A stretch of 64,000 nucleotides of DNA from NCBI GenBank assembly GCA_037576215.1, contig JBANDB010000007.1:3255001-3319000 (forward strand), read 5' to 3'. Source of the stretch: Armillaria gallica (lineage: Eukaryota; Basidiomycota; Agaricomycetes; Agaricales; Physalacriaceae). Both the position numbers and the translations under genes were made by a program. Shown piece after piece: positions 30,627 to 43,556 of the stretch; position 1 is the stretch's first letter, and every line of letters begins with the position of its first letter. Below the pieces are notes generated by a model, which saw nothing but the letters and a program-made list of their open reading frames with translations, did not search any database and was not told the DNA's origin.

Positions 30627-32432
30627 CATGAAGGAAATGCCAACAGAGCTGCAAATACCTGATGATGTCGACATCGCTTTTGGGGTTCTGAAGATGCACT
30701 GCCCAGTGCATGTAAAGAAATGTCAGGTTTGTTACACCATGAGCATTCAACTGCATGTGGGCTGGACTGATGGTGAAGGAATAGAGCATTTCTGGGCATT
30801 TGTTTGTGGTTGCATGGCAAGTACGAAGGAGATGGGACCAGGGTCGAGACATGATATATTGGATGATCAATTCCATTATCATAACTGGTGCAAATACATA
30901 GCCATGGGTACACATTCCCGGAGATGTGTCAGCTACAGTATTTGATTAACAAGTATTATAGATACATCCCTTGCAAAAAAACAAATGAATGCACGATGAG
31001 AACTGAGGCAGCAGACAGAGGTCCACCAGATGTTCACGGAGTGTCTTCCAAGCATCGACCTTGTGCAGAAATGGACTGATGAGGTGATGGCATGGGAAAA
31101 CAACATGGATGGGACTCTAAGTCTCTACATGATTGAGGTGGAATGTAAGTGCCTGTGATTGAGACAGTTTGTTGTGCTTACGGTGACCATAGATAAGACA
31201 GAGGCCATCATGTTGCATCGTTTGCAGGAGGAAGAAAGACAGGAGGCTGGCCAAGCACAAGTTTGGCTCTATGATACTGGGTCCTCAGCCTTCCTCAGAA
31301 TAGGTCTCTGGATTGAGAATCTTCAGTAGGTTTCCCTGGATTGTTACCAAGCGATCAGTAGTCTGACCTTGGTTTCAGGTAGTGGATCTGTATTGACTCT
31401 GAGGGCAAACAAGAGCTAACAAATGTGGAGGTGGTTGAACTATATCGCAAGTGTGTTTGACTCACAAAGCATATCAAACTCTTCTGGAAGGCCCAGCTCA
31501 TTTACTTGCCAGATGCTGTGCTTGTGCTCATGGAGGAGGCAGTGGCTACAACCAAATTCATAGAGGTGGAAGATCAAAAGTTATGGATGTCATCAGATTT
31601 TGTGACAGAGGGACAAGTGATGTCATGCTGGGCTGGCCTGTCTTCCATCAAGGAGAACCTTCGGGAGGTGCAATGTCTGGATGTGCTTGAATCTATATGG
31701 AGTAGTCAGCAAACGATGTGGGTGTTCTTAGCATTTTGGAATCGGAACTTATGAGGACAGGCACAAATGACTTGAGTGGCAGCAACAGTGCAATGGCAAA
31801 TGGTGTGATCTCGGTTTGCAGTGGACAAGTACAATCATGCACAGGCAGCCCTGTTGTCTTTGCGTGCCCTAGGCAACTGGGAGAACCGCCTTTGTGTTCT
31901 TAAACTGGAGGATATACAAAGCTTTCAGGGATCATATTTCAATGCGAATGTGCTGATGGCGATTGGTGAGGGACGACAGGCAATGTAGTGGATATGGTTA
32001 GTGGAGGGTGGGCTAGGCAATGGCTCTGATGAGGATTTAATAGAAGGTTTGTCTGGATGGTGCCGAACTTGGTGGTATACTAATTTGTCTCACATAGTGG
32101 CTTGCATGGAGTGGCTCAAAAGCCGGGCAAGAGTCATGCGCTGGTCCAAGGAGCTACAGCTTTTGGAGGAGATGTGCTGTGTTGAGGTTACATTAGCACA
32201 TAAGGCTGATTGGTGGGAGGCAAAGTGTGAGGGCTTTGACAATCTTACTGTGGAAATGGCTGAGGGGGTGACTGCTTATGCTGATAAGCAGGCCACTATA
32301 TTACAGCACCTCACTGTGAGTTTTGCCATGCTATGGGGAAGAGTAGGGGACTATGAAGAGGATGAATGGGTAGATGAGGAGGATGCTGAAAGCAATCCGG
32401 TAGTGTTGCCTGATCCAGAAGAGTTTGAGTAG
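30627..32432 (+). pseudogene. Second KDZ transposase, 3' half only
   Basis: The coding sequence picks up in the middle of the catalytic core (FGVLKMHCPVHVKKCQ, then GWTDGEGIEHFWA with the conserved Glu, then STKEMGPGSRHD and LDDQFHYHNW, 30690-30900). It runs through the C-terminal helical region (about 32090-32340, KADWWEAKCEG) to an acidic tail ending at 32432. Everything upstream, including the cysteine cluster and the first catalytic Asp, is missing. Introns (for example near 31147-31226) and several frame breaks lie between. It differs from the KDZ gene at 26654, so the pair is not a recent duplication. Confidence 0.8.
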
Positions 32433-32678
32433 ACAGCATTGGTAATAATTGTAATTGTAATTTAATACAATTTCTTTTTGGCCTTGAAACAAGTTTGGTG
32501 CTTTTGGATTTGGCATTTGCAGTGTAAGATGACTGCATTCAGTGGGAGCATTTATGCCATCTGGCCTGTATGTGGACTGAATTGGGCAAATGGGTGGCTG
32601 TGCATGATGACTGTGATTTGCCATTTGATTGACTGTCTAGTTACCAGCATTTGGCATTCAACTGACAACATTGGGTGA
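32433..32678. other. 3' flank of KDZ relic
   Basis: This AT-rich sequence follows the second KDZ stop and ends abruptly at 32679, where the internal sequence of Ty3 copy B begins. No 5' LTR of copy B is present at this junction. Confidence 0.5.
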
Positions 32679-35600
32679 TTTCTGGAGCCCACCATGAGGG
32701 GATCAGTTCACATTTCAGATCAATTCTTTGATCATGTTTATATATGCCTATCACCTTCAAATTCGCCCTTCGGAGCGAGCTTATACTTGCTGCAAACCTA
32801 AATTCTTCACTATTTCATGAAAATTCGAATGTAAAACACCTTATGTCCCAGTCCAGGGCAGAAGCCTTTGAAATACCTCTGCACATCTTCAGTTACAAGA
32901 TCTACAGCCCATTTAGCATTGTCTGAAGCGTCATCTTTGACACTCGCTACAGAAACCCTGTTACCAAACTCCCCTTGTAGTCCCATTCCCAGGTCTTTTG
33001 TTAAATCTCCCACATCTCCGTTCCCTGAAGAACTAGACATCTCTGAAAGAGAGAACTTGTCATTTTCTGGACCAGAAGATGATGAAGAAACCGAAGTTAC
33101 TGCAGAACTCTTTGGTTTAAACTATGAAACAGCCCCTGGCACCCCTTATTCCAGACAAGCTTTTGGAGGCTACCACATAGAATCCACCTTGTTCACTGAT
33201 TACCGACAAGAAGAATCTGTCAAATATAGCAACAAATTAGTACCAGATTCTGCTACCACCATAAACTTTGATATCAAGGATGAGTCCTTCAAATAAAGTC
33301 TCCCTTTTGATCCATCAGCAGAGGCTTCCACCTTTTATTTTCCCATATTTCCTATTTTACCACCAGTCAATCTGAATCAACAACCAGCCCCTGTAGCACA
33401 ACCAGGCGCACAACCACCTATACAGCCTCCAGTTCAGCCAGTAGCCATGGCTGCAGCATCTATGCCTTTCCAAAAGAAGAAGAGCACTCCAAATATCATT
33501 GACAAAATTAGTCCTGGATGCGAGTTGATGTGTTATATCAGTGATATTGAAGGCCTCTTCACCCATCATACTATAAACTCAGAAGCCAATAAAAAGAAGT
33601 GGTTTATCTACTATCCTAGTCTTGTCATCTCCGAATTTTGAGAGAGCTTGCCCAAATATAGTGATGCTACCAAAACCTACAAAAATTTCAAGGATGCCAT
33701 AGTCACTTAGTATCCTGAAACCAGCACCACTCGTAAATATGAGAGATACAACCTCGAGTGCATTATTGGAAAATATGCACAAGAAGTTGATAATCTTGCA
33801 GACCTAGGAGTGTTTTATTGAGAATTCTACTCCAAAGTAAAGCACTTGGTTATGAATAATTGTTTGTTGAACCACGAGACCAGCAATATATTCAGCAAAG
33901 GCTTTCCTAACCACGTTTGGGATGCCATTGCCCATTGACTCCAGATCAAATTACCAGACCATCATCCAGCACATCCTTATGACCTCAGCAACATCTACGA
34001 AGCTGCTCAGTTTGTTCTACAAGGCACGAATAAAGGAGAAAGCACCCTTAACAGCATGCCTACTCAGAGTTTTCATGACACTGGTCCAGCTAGACCCTTC
34101 AAGATGCCATATCCTGGTCCAGTTCCACAACCTCAGCCTATCATTCACGTCAAAGAGGAACCTGTGGAGCCACAAGTCAAGATAGAGCATATTAATCAGC
34201 TCATTAAACTTGGTGAGACATTATTGCAGCTAAATTTGAATGATTGATTTCAGAAAGCTTAGCAACGATTGTTTTTGTCCAGTCCACTGCAGCAGAGCAG
34301 TTACACTAATACAGCAACTGGCCAAAATTGCAGTTTCTGTGGCAAAATTGGGCCTTTTATTTGAGAATGCCTCAAAGTCAAAGAGATAATTACAGAAGGG
34401 AAATGCAGGCACAATATAGATGGAAAGATTGTCCTGTCTACTGGTGCTTGGGTTCCTAGAGGTCTCCAAGGCACTTGGCTTAAAGATCACATCGAAGAAT
34501 GGCACCATCAAAATCCAGGCCAGATTGGCGTCATCAATCAGATGATGAACGCCATTGTCGAGCCAGTTCCACATCTCAGCTGGCAACATTCTTCACCAGT
34601 TAACGCAGATGCTCAGTCACTTAGTGTGCCTGTATCCGGGATTGATGCACATCAATGCCTCGAGGCACTCATTGCCAAATCCGAAGCTATTGGAAAAGAG
34701 ATTCAGGGCATCAAACAGTTCATGCATGTTGCCGAGGAAGACTCTTCTAGTCTGAATACCACAGATACTATGGATACTATGATTCGCCAAGTCATAGTCA
34801 AAGTTCCATGCCTCAAATGTGGACCACCTAAGAAGGCAGCTCCTGCAGTGAAAGTGGAGGCTGCTGTTCTGCAAGAACCTACTAAGGCAGTGGGTCAACA
34901 AACTCATACTAGTCAGAAGGCTGCTGAAGAAGCAGTGCTTGATGACAGGAAAGAAGTTGCCATACCCAAGATTCGTGATCACTTTGATCAAGATCTTACC
35001 CCAGACTATGATGGCATGCCCGACTTAGTTGAATATTCAGATGACAAAGAAGATAACACCATACCCCCTCAGACCAAGCAAGATGATGAAATTGCCACAG
35101 CTATCATAGAGTTTTATTCTCCATGTCAATTTGAGAAAGCTCAGACAGTAGTCCATGGCAATGATCATAATATTCGTTCCAAGTCTCCATCTTACACACC
35201 ACCTGCTACTCTGCAACATGATCCATCCAAGACTGTCATGGCAGTACCTGAGCATGCACCAGTCAAGGAGCATGTAGCTCAGCTCATCCCCAAAAATATT
35301 CATCCATTTGCTGCAGCAAAGCCAGCCAATTATGCACCACCAGCAGTTTATAATGTGGGTGCAAAGCCAGATGTCTGCAAGCATCCCAAAGACAATGAAC
35401 CTACTTATAGGATGCAGGCACTGGTAGAAGGTTTGCATGTTGTGTGAGAAGTCTACAAGCATGCACTTGACTCCATGATCACATTGTCACATCAAGAGCT
35501 ATATTCCTTATCACCAGCAATCAGGAAAATGATTAAGGAGGATAACATGAAGCGCAAAGTGCCAAATACCATGGAACAGTTCCAGAAGGAGGTAGCTTTA

Positions 35601-36319
35601 CTGTTTACCAGACCCAAGACCGTAGAGATCATGGTAAAGGCACCAGAAGACCATGAAAATGGCAAAACTTCCACTCTTTTATACAGCATGCTGAATAATT
35701 TCGTGCAGACTTTTGAGCAGACCAGTAATGCTCAGAAAGAACCGCCAGCAGGATTGTCAGTTGTCTCAGACCCATATGAAGCTCGCATCAAGAAAGAGGA
35801 GAAGATCAGACCCTTGAAATGCACAGCAGATTCTATTTCATTAAGATCCATTGTCCCAGTGGTGGATCATCAGCTCAAAGTTGAGTGCATCATTGATCCC
35901 GGTGAAGAGACTCTGTGCATGCAGGCTAGAAATGCAACAGTGTCAAAGACACTGATCACACCCACACCCAACACTACACACACAAACCCTCAAAGTTCTT
36001 GGGGGGATATTATGTGATAGAAGCAGATTGAAGCAATACAACTAAACTCTCAGAATATACGATACACACATATAGCAATAGCGCTTGTAGGGTATCTAGA
36101 TCTCTCTAAGTCCAAAGGCTTTTAATAACAAGAGGGGTGACAGATGTCACCAGGCCTCAAGGCAAGGTGTACTACAATACACAGCTTGTTGCCACACACC
36201 AACAAAACCCTCAATAAGCCTCATGTGACACACCCAGGTGACCACAAAGAACTTAAACACACCTTAAACACAACTGAAAGCTTGCGCTCTAAGCAGAAAC
36301 CCTTCAAAACACGTCCACT

Positions 36320-36720
36320 CAAGCCACAGGATTTGAACCCACGTGCTCAAGCTTCCAAACTGATCGTAGACCCACAGGGTTTGAACCTGTGCCGATCCAG
36401 AGAAACAATAACCAAATAAACCTCATCCGACAAGCCAAAGGGTTTGAACCTCTGCCATTTGCAGAAATGAGAACCCTCAAGCGCACACTAATCAGACCAC
36501 AGGGTTTGAACCTGTGCTGCCTGTAGTGCCGTGCATTATAAGAAGGCCTCTGTATGAACACTAACCAGACCAAAGGGTTTGAACCTCTGCCACCTGTAGT
36601 ATCTCACACACCAAGAAACGCCGTCCGACAAGCCAAAGGGTTTGAACCTCTGCCACTTGCGGAATGGTATACCCAACTAAGCATGTGCTAATCAGACCAA
36701 AGGGTTTGAACCTCGGCCGC
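36320..36720 (-). repeat. Tandem array of tRNA T-arm-like hairpins
   Basis: Seven units begin at about 36328, 36377, 36440, 36502, 36575, 36638 and 36702, mostly 62-64 bp apart. Each contains, on the minus strand, a B-box-like GGTTCAAACCC inside a short stem such as CACAGG/CCTGTG with a 7-nt TTCAAAC loop, exactly the geometry of a tRNA T-arm. Some units pair fully and others have one mismatch. No A-box-like partner is evident. Confidence 0.7.
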
Positions 36721-37445
36721 CTGTAGCACCACATGTCACAAGAAACCCTCAAAACTCAAGAGCGTGTCTGCAATGATACAATATCTCTTATTCTCAGGGT
36801 GGAGCGCAGTCAACCAATTACTCAAACCATACACAAGTCCCCTGCTAAGCTTTCTATGCCTTGCACACTACTCAAGTCACTCAAATGTTCTCAATAAAAG
36901 GTATATTCTCTCGCTCGAAGCTACAAACTAAACCCGAAGCTAGAGCGCTAAGCTGAGGGCTTGCGCACTCCTACAATGGGGGTCCGAAACTTGTACACTA
37001 TTACTATACTACAGTATTTATACTATATGCTCTACATATTAATACAACCTTAAATAGTAACTCTTGGCTGGCGGAACTTCCTTTCCTGGGTCCCACGCAT
37101 GTTGCCATAATCACACCATTGCTTGGTGCTTACTCAGAGCTCCAGCTCGGGGCCAGATCCCAGTCTCTCAGCTGTGTGACATCAGTTAGCTGCACTATCC
37201 ACATGTACTGATGTCGCCTAGTATCTCCTCAGAGTTGTAGCCTAGAGTGCAACTTGTCTTTATGGTAATAATATCTTCTAGTGATTTCCATGGTCTTCTA
37301 GGACCACCAGCTTCTAGTCTAGGCCTCGCGTGCATCGGCCAAAGTCAGAGACATCGGTCTTACTGCAATTCTAAACACTCTGAGGTCTAGAGCACTAGCT
37401 CCTGGCATGGCAGTGCCTTGTGTGTCATAGATCAAGGTTGCGCGA

Positions 37446-39015
37446 TGATGAGCCTCCAGGCTCTGTACACTCAGAATTCGCGGATTTAGCCATCTATCAC
37501 CCAATACCTTCGAAACAACACCATTATAATCCTCACACACTCGATAATACCACGGATTTTCGCAGTATAGGCCACAAACATTCAGATACAATCCTAAAAC
37601 CGTAACATCCACTCCTCACGCACTCCGTTATCCTTCTCAGCTCGCCTCGTATCACAATTACCGTATCCCATCACGGCAAGGCACCTTTGATCAACAATCA
37701 TCCTAAAACGGGGTTGCTATATCACTCAGAAGCACTAGTTGATGTGCCCATCAATCATTTAATGAAATGACGTGATTGACGCGAGTACCCTCCCAGCTAC
37801 GATAATTACAGCTACGGCAACTATAGACCGCGTTTACTAAGGCTGTTACAGTGCCAAGACTTCGAATTATCGTTGCCCCACGCATACACCTCAGCACGGC
37901 AACTGCAGCTCAATAATCCGCAGCTAAACAGCACCTTATGATCCGCTCATCGCTCAATAAAACCACACGGTTCGCATCCATACATGGCAATGTCGAGGAC
38001 TTGCTGTTACTTTAGAACCACAGATACCATATGTTTACTATGGCTATTACAAAAGCCAAGGACTTACAGCCTTACTAAGGCTTCGAAGAATATTCTATTT
38101 ATAAAATCGTACTTGTAGTATAAAAACTAGGTAGATACCGCATTTTTGGAGCTAGTTCTTACCCAGTTGATGAGGCTACGGCATTACCAGTCAGCTACGG
38201 TTACTCCAAGTTATTCCCCACTGCTTGCTTTACTCTTTAAACGTTGTTGGTTGCACCAATACACGAAATCTTGCGTCAATAACTTGCTTTTGTCTTTTAA
38301 TGCCACAACATCACTTCACTTTCACCACATAGGATTGTTTCATCGCTTTCACCTTCTACATCACCATCGTTTTCATCGCCCAGTTCAGTATTGCCTCCGT
38401 GTAGGCCCAGTTCAGCTCCATAGGATCACCCTCGTCTTTATCATTGTTAGGAGTTGCCGTGCATCTATTGCCACAGCACCCCAGTCAGCACCTCAGTTGC
38501 TACGATTTCTACCAGTTTCTTGCAGTCTCTGTACGTTTATTGCTATTGTTTCAACTCACAATATTAGGTACACCCCAAGCCACGTTTACTAGGCTATTTC
38601 GACGTCTTCTAGTCCATTGCCACGATTTCTAGAGCATCGCAACGTTTTCTCGACTGTTGCTACGATTTCTAGCGTGTTGCTACGATTTCTAGACCCATTT
38701 TCGTGGTCTCTAGACCATTTTCGCAGTTTCTATCACGGTTTCTTGGTATTCAAGTCATACCAGATTCTGTCCCATCTCGTTTATCGAGATCCTTCCTGGC
38801 TTACAGCCAACGTCTATTAGTACTCCTTGACCAAGAGTACTACTTCGCTGACTGAAAAGTCGCAGTGTATCTTGTGTTATTGAGGAATTGACCGCACGGA
38901 GGTGCACCGAACCACTCGCAAACACATTGCCTTGATTGCTGTGTTGCTACGTTAATTGCCTAAGCTCTCTCCGAGTTTTGGGTGTTGCCATTGCCACGGA
39001 AGTCTAGGCTCATCA
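37446..39015 (+). mobile_element. Solo LTR of the Ty3 A/B family
   Basis: The 1570-bp repeat is bounded by TGATGAGCC and GGCTCATCA, and is homologous in reverse complement to 15687-17378. It is flanked by GCGA on both sides (37442-37445 and 39016-39019), a 4-bp target duplication. It lies inside insertion X, so it arrived after X had entered copy B. Confidence 0.88.
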
Positions 39016-39669
39016 GCGAAGTATCAATTATCTCCTGAGCTTTGCTGGTTCTATTCTTAGCACACATATTCAGTGTCAAGTGCTAGGGCTTTAGACTTAG
39101 TGTGACCCTTCTGGTATCACTCTACAGTTAAGCCATGTGCTCCACTGAACATCACTCAAGGTATTGCATTGTCTGCACTTAGGACATTGCGCTCTAAGGT
39201 ATATCTCATTTCCTCAGTATCTAGCTTTTATAGAATGTATATATTGATACATTTCGTGAAATTACATGTGTAAACACTTTTCAAGCATGTCACTGGATCA
39301 CAAGTGATCTCCATGTCAGAAGCTGTGTGCTTGCGCTTGGGGTTGATCTATGATCCTACAGTTATATTGGAAATGCAGTCAGCCAATGGAACTATGAATT
39401 ATTTCTTGGGACTAGCATGAAATGTTGCATTTTTGTTTGGAGATATCATGCTATACTTGCAAGTGCACATCATTTAGCAATCCACCTATGATATCTTGCT
39501 TGGCAGACCTTTCGACATGTTAACTCAGAGCATTGTTCATAATTATTTGGATGAGAATCAGACCATTACCATCCATGATCCGAACACCAGCAAGACCACC
39601 ACCATCCTGACAATTCCTTGTGGTTGTCCCTGCATCCTTAACCATGTCCCATTTTCTTGGGAAATTTGA

Positions 39670-42600
39670 CTAGAAGAACCCAACAATGATATAGAGGAGA
39701 TCACCCTCGTCATTGAATTAGACATGAATCAAGAACCTAAAATTATTGCCTATGTGGCATCCACTTCCAAATTTGACTCAGAAAAAGCTTCAACCCAATA
39801 TTTATCAGCTTGTGACCCTAATAAATTCCCTATCCAACCCACTATGTTTACACAATCACTATGGTCAACCAAAACCATGTACAGTTCCACCCCATATGCC
39901 GAATTCTCTTTACCAACAGATCACGAACAATTGTTACCATTATATTCTATTCCTATTCAGATTCCTCAAGATTTCTCAGATTCCAGTTCCATTACCCAGC
40001 CCTGAGATTACATGTATTGTCTATACGGTTCTAATATTATTGGAGATCAATCCTATGAGCCATGGTTCTCTAAGAAGGTCTCAGTTTTTGCAGGCAAGAA
40101 GTACAAGCCAGTCGCTTTGAAAATGAAGCCTGTACTTGCAATCTTGCCTGATAAATTCCATATCATTTGCAATATTCAAGGAGATCCATTAGCCGATATA
40201 CCTACGTTATCTCCAACTCCACCCCCTTTTATTCCTACTGAATGTTATACCCAAGAATGCAAGGAGTACATTGACTCCATCCATAACGATGGTTTCCTTT
40301 GGCCAGAAGAAATGAAACTCATGCATCACTTCATGATGGTTCAGGAGAAAGCATTTGCATGGGAGGATTCAGAACGAGGCAGTTTTCATAAAGATTTCTT
40401 CCCTCCAATTGATATCCCAGTCTTTGAACACACCCCTTGGGTTCTACAAAATATTCCTATACCTCCAGGCATTTACACAGAAGTTTGCCATATGATCAAG
40501 ACAAAGATTGATGTAGGCATTTATGAACCTTCCAATTCTTCTTACCACTCAAGATGGTTTATGGTTTTAAAGAAAGATGGCAAAAGTCTTCACATACTTC
40601 ACAGTCTAGAACCATTAAACGAAGTTATGATTGCTCATTCTGGATTACCACTGGCAACAGATCCTCTCACAGAACATTTTGCAGGATGAGCCTGCAGCGC
40701 TACTCTAGACTTATTCATTGGATACGATGAACATCTATTGGCAGAGTCATCTCATGACCTTACCACCTTCCAGACTCCTTATGAGGCACTACAACTCGTT
40801 ACTTTATCCATAGGTTGGACCAATTCCATACCAATATTCCATGATGACATTACCTTCATTCTACAACCTGAAATCCCAGAGTTCACCATTCCTTACATTG
40901 CTGACATTCCAGTTTGAGGACCAGAAACTCAATATGAAATCATAAGAGGCTATGAAACCATTCCTCTCAATACTGGTATTCAATGTTTTGTTTGGGAACA
41001 CTTCCAAAACCTAAACAGAATTGTCCAATGCATGAAATATTGTGGAGGCACATTTTCAGGCAAGAAAGCCTACCTTTGTTGTGCTAAAATTACCGTGCTA
41101 GGTCATAGATGCACGTATGCTGGCCGACTACCTCTCGAAAGTATTGTCTCTTTGATACTCCAATGGGGACCTTGTATTGATGTCTCTGACATGCATGCCT
41201 TCATTGGTACCATCAGAGTCCTATGGATATTCATTGATAATTTCGCAACCTGAGCTCTATCTATTACCAAGTTATTCAGAAAAGATGTTCCTTTCAAATT
41301 TGAATCAGCAGAGATTGCCACACAAGAAGATCTTAAAGATGCAGTTAGAGTCAGCCCAGCATTAAGGCCCCTCAGTTACACATCAACCAGAGCTGTTATA
41401 CTTGCTGTTGATACAGGACCTGCCACAGTTGGATACTATCTAGCACAGTGCGACCCTGTCAATCCAAAGATACACTATTTCACTAGATTCAGTTCAATCA
41501 CTCTTAATGAATGCAAGTGTGGATATTCTCAAGCCAAGAAAGAGATATTTGGACTATACCATGTGCTAGGAGATTGCAAAATTTATCTTATTAGTCTTCC
41601 AATGTTTATTGTTGAAGTAGATGCAAGTGCTATCAAGGGAATGCTCAAGAACCCTGATATCGCACCCTCAGCAGCAGTTAACTGATGGATTATTGGCATT
41701 CTATCTTTTCATTTCATTCTAGTCCATGTACCAGGCTCCAAGCATGGTCCAGATGGATTATCACGATGCTCACCCCAACTAGGAGACCCTCCCCTGCCTG
41801 AAGACAGCATGGAAGACTTCTTACACACTCATTACAGGCTTATGCATTTTATTAATTCAACTTCACCTACAGTTAATTCACCAATCAAGTTAATTTAAGT
41901 TCTACAACAAGAAATTACTGTAGATTCCATGGAAATCATTCCTTCCTCAACAGTTCCTCATACTGCAAAGCAACAATGTCTAGATGAATGGCTAACACAT
42001 TTATTGCCGTGGCATCTATATCTCAAGAGACCTGCAGGATTCAACAATATTGCATACATGAAATTCATGAAATATGCTGTTCATTTCTTCAAGAGACAAG
42101 GAAAGCTATGGTGCAAAAATGTAGATGGGAGACACCAGCTTGTACTGTTCCCTGAACATTGCATTCAAGTGATGATGTCTTGTCATGATGACGTTGCTCA
42201 CAAGGGCTTCTATGCAACGCACATGCTAATCAAGGAATGTTATTGAAGTATGATATTTCCTGGTTTGTAAGGATGTGTCATCTATGCCAAATCTGTCAAA
42301 CACAATAAATTTATATCCTGCTTACCATTGCTCTTCCCACCCCTTTGTTTTCCAAGATGTATATGGACACCATGATCATGCCAGTTTCAGGACAATACCA
42401 TTACATCATCCAAGGCAGATGTTCACTCAGTCATTATCCAGAATTTTGTTGCTTGTGCAAAGAAACAGCATGAACCTTAGGAGAATGGATTTTCAAGGAT
42501 ATCTTATGCCATTGGGGATCCTTAGTTGAGATCATTACTGACAACGGATCCACCTTTGTTGCCACAATCAATTATTTGAGCAAGAAGTACCATATCAATC

Positions 42601-43358
42601 ACATCCGTATCTCCAGTTATAACTCCAGAGCCAATGGAATTGCCAAAAGACCACACTTCAACATCTGTCAAGGACTGTTTAAGGCATCTGATAGTGATCA
42701 AAAGAAGTAGAGTCAAAACACCTATTCCGTATTTTAGGCAGACCGAATAACGATCAGCAGACGCATAGGTTGTTCACCATATTTTGCCACAACTAGGATA
42801 GAACCCCTTCTTCCAATGGACATAGTTGAATCTACATGGTTGATGCCACCACCAGACAATATCATCAGTACCACATCATTAATTGCATGCCAATCCATTA
42901 GTCTTCAAAAATGTTCTCAAGATCTTGAGCATTTGAGGTCTAAAGTCTATGAAGCTAGAAGAAATGCTGCAGTTAAATTCGAGAAGGACCACCAATACTC
43001 TATCAGAGGCTTCAACTTCTAGAAGGGAGATTTAGTTTTGATGCACAACAAACAGATAGAGAAGGCTTTAAATCATAAAATGGGCACCAGATATTTGGGC
43101 CCCTTAGTGATCTTGGGGAGGAATAAAGGCTGTGCATATCTCCTTTGTGAATTAGATGGTTTGACCTTTGCAAAACCAGTTGCCGCATTTAGGCTATTGC
43201 CATACTTTGCCAGGAAGAAGATTGACATACCAGATATCAATGCAATCATTGACATGCCACCTGTGTGGATCAATGATCTCTTTGCATCATCAGATGATGG
43301 TATGCTCGATGACCTTCCAGACTTAGAAGGAGTGCATAATGAAGTGGAACTTGCTTAA
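39670..43358 (+). pseudogene. Ty3 copy B pol: RT, RNase H, integrase
   Basis: It is colinear with copy A pol: a linker (39724-40370), RT (40371-41160), RNase H (41161-41470), integrase zinc region (to about 42290), core (42350-42830) and C-terminal part (42870-43358). The RT catalytic motif is damaged (the YIDDVPV equivalent reads YIADIPV), and stops occur near 40003, 40687, 40918, 41252, 41685, 41896 and later. The integrase shows ANGIAKRPHF with Lys at the expected Glu position. The pogo insertion site of copy A is empty here. Confidence 0.87.
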
Positions 43359-43406
43359 TTTTCACTTGAGACATTGGCAAAAACCAAAAATTTTATATAA
43401 ATAATT

Positions 43407-43476
43407 GGGCTCCATTTTGGAGCCCCTACACATTCATTCATAGCTAATTATTCTGACCAGTATATCCATACTGGTC
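43407..43476. terminator. Two hairpins between convergent genes, copy B
   Basis: The counterparts of 4955-5024 are GGGCTCC-ATTTT-GGAGCCC (43407-43425) and arms GACCAGTAT/ATACTGGTC (43455-43476). In the second hairpin the paired positions differ from copy A on both arms but still pair. Confidence 0.4.
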
Positions 43477-43556
43477 TCCTGACACTCTTTCAAAATATAC
43501 CCCTGCAAAAATGTCCATACAAATTGAATACAACCACCTAGACAACCACGGCAACT

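Larger units (their letters stand above)
35903..39288 (+). mobile_element. LTR-like insertion X in copy B gag
   Basis: Comparison with the uninterrupted copy A gag places an insertion between 35902 and about 39289. It starts TGAAGAGACTC and ends CATGTCA (TG...CA). Flanks CCGG and CTGG could be a 4-bp target duplication altered at a CpG. After removing the nested solo LTR (37446-39015 plus duplication) the insertion is about 1.8 kb, a plausible long solo LTR. Related sequence lies at 17385-18005, and its first 80 bp recurs at 30536-30613. Confidence 0.6.
32868..39669 (+). pseudogene. Ty3 copy B gag-protease, interrupted
   Basis: It is homologous to the copy A Gag but opens further upstream (about 32868). 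The capsid-like part runs from 33447, the CCHC knuckle (CSFCGKIGPFI*EC) lies near 34330 with a stop inside it, and the acidic linker is at 34542-35447. The protease region is cut after IIDPG at 35902 and resumes at about 39289 (SQVISMSEAVC equivalent). In-frame stops include those near 33640, 33710, 33820, 34245 and 35445. It ends at TGA 39667-39669, followed by CTAG as in copy A. Confidence 0.85.

Noticed and set aside
36320..36720. CRISPR-like array
   Set aside because: The unit is a degenerate T-arm-like hairpin with spacing from 49 to 73 bp in a eukaryotic LTR-like repeat; no cas genes.
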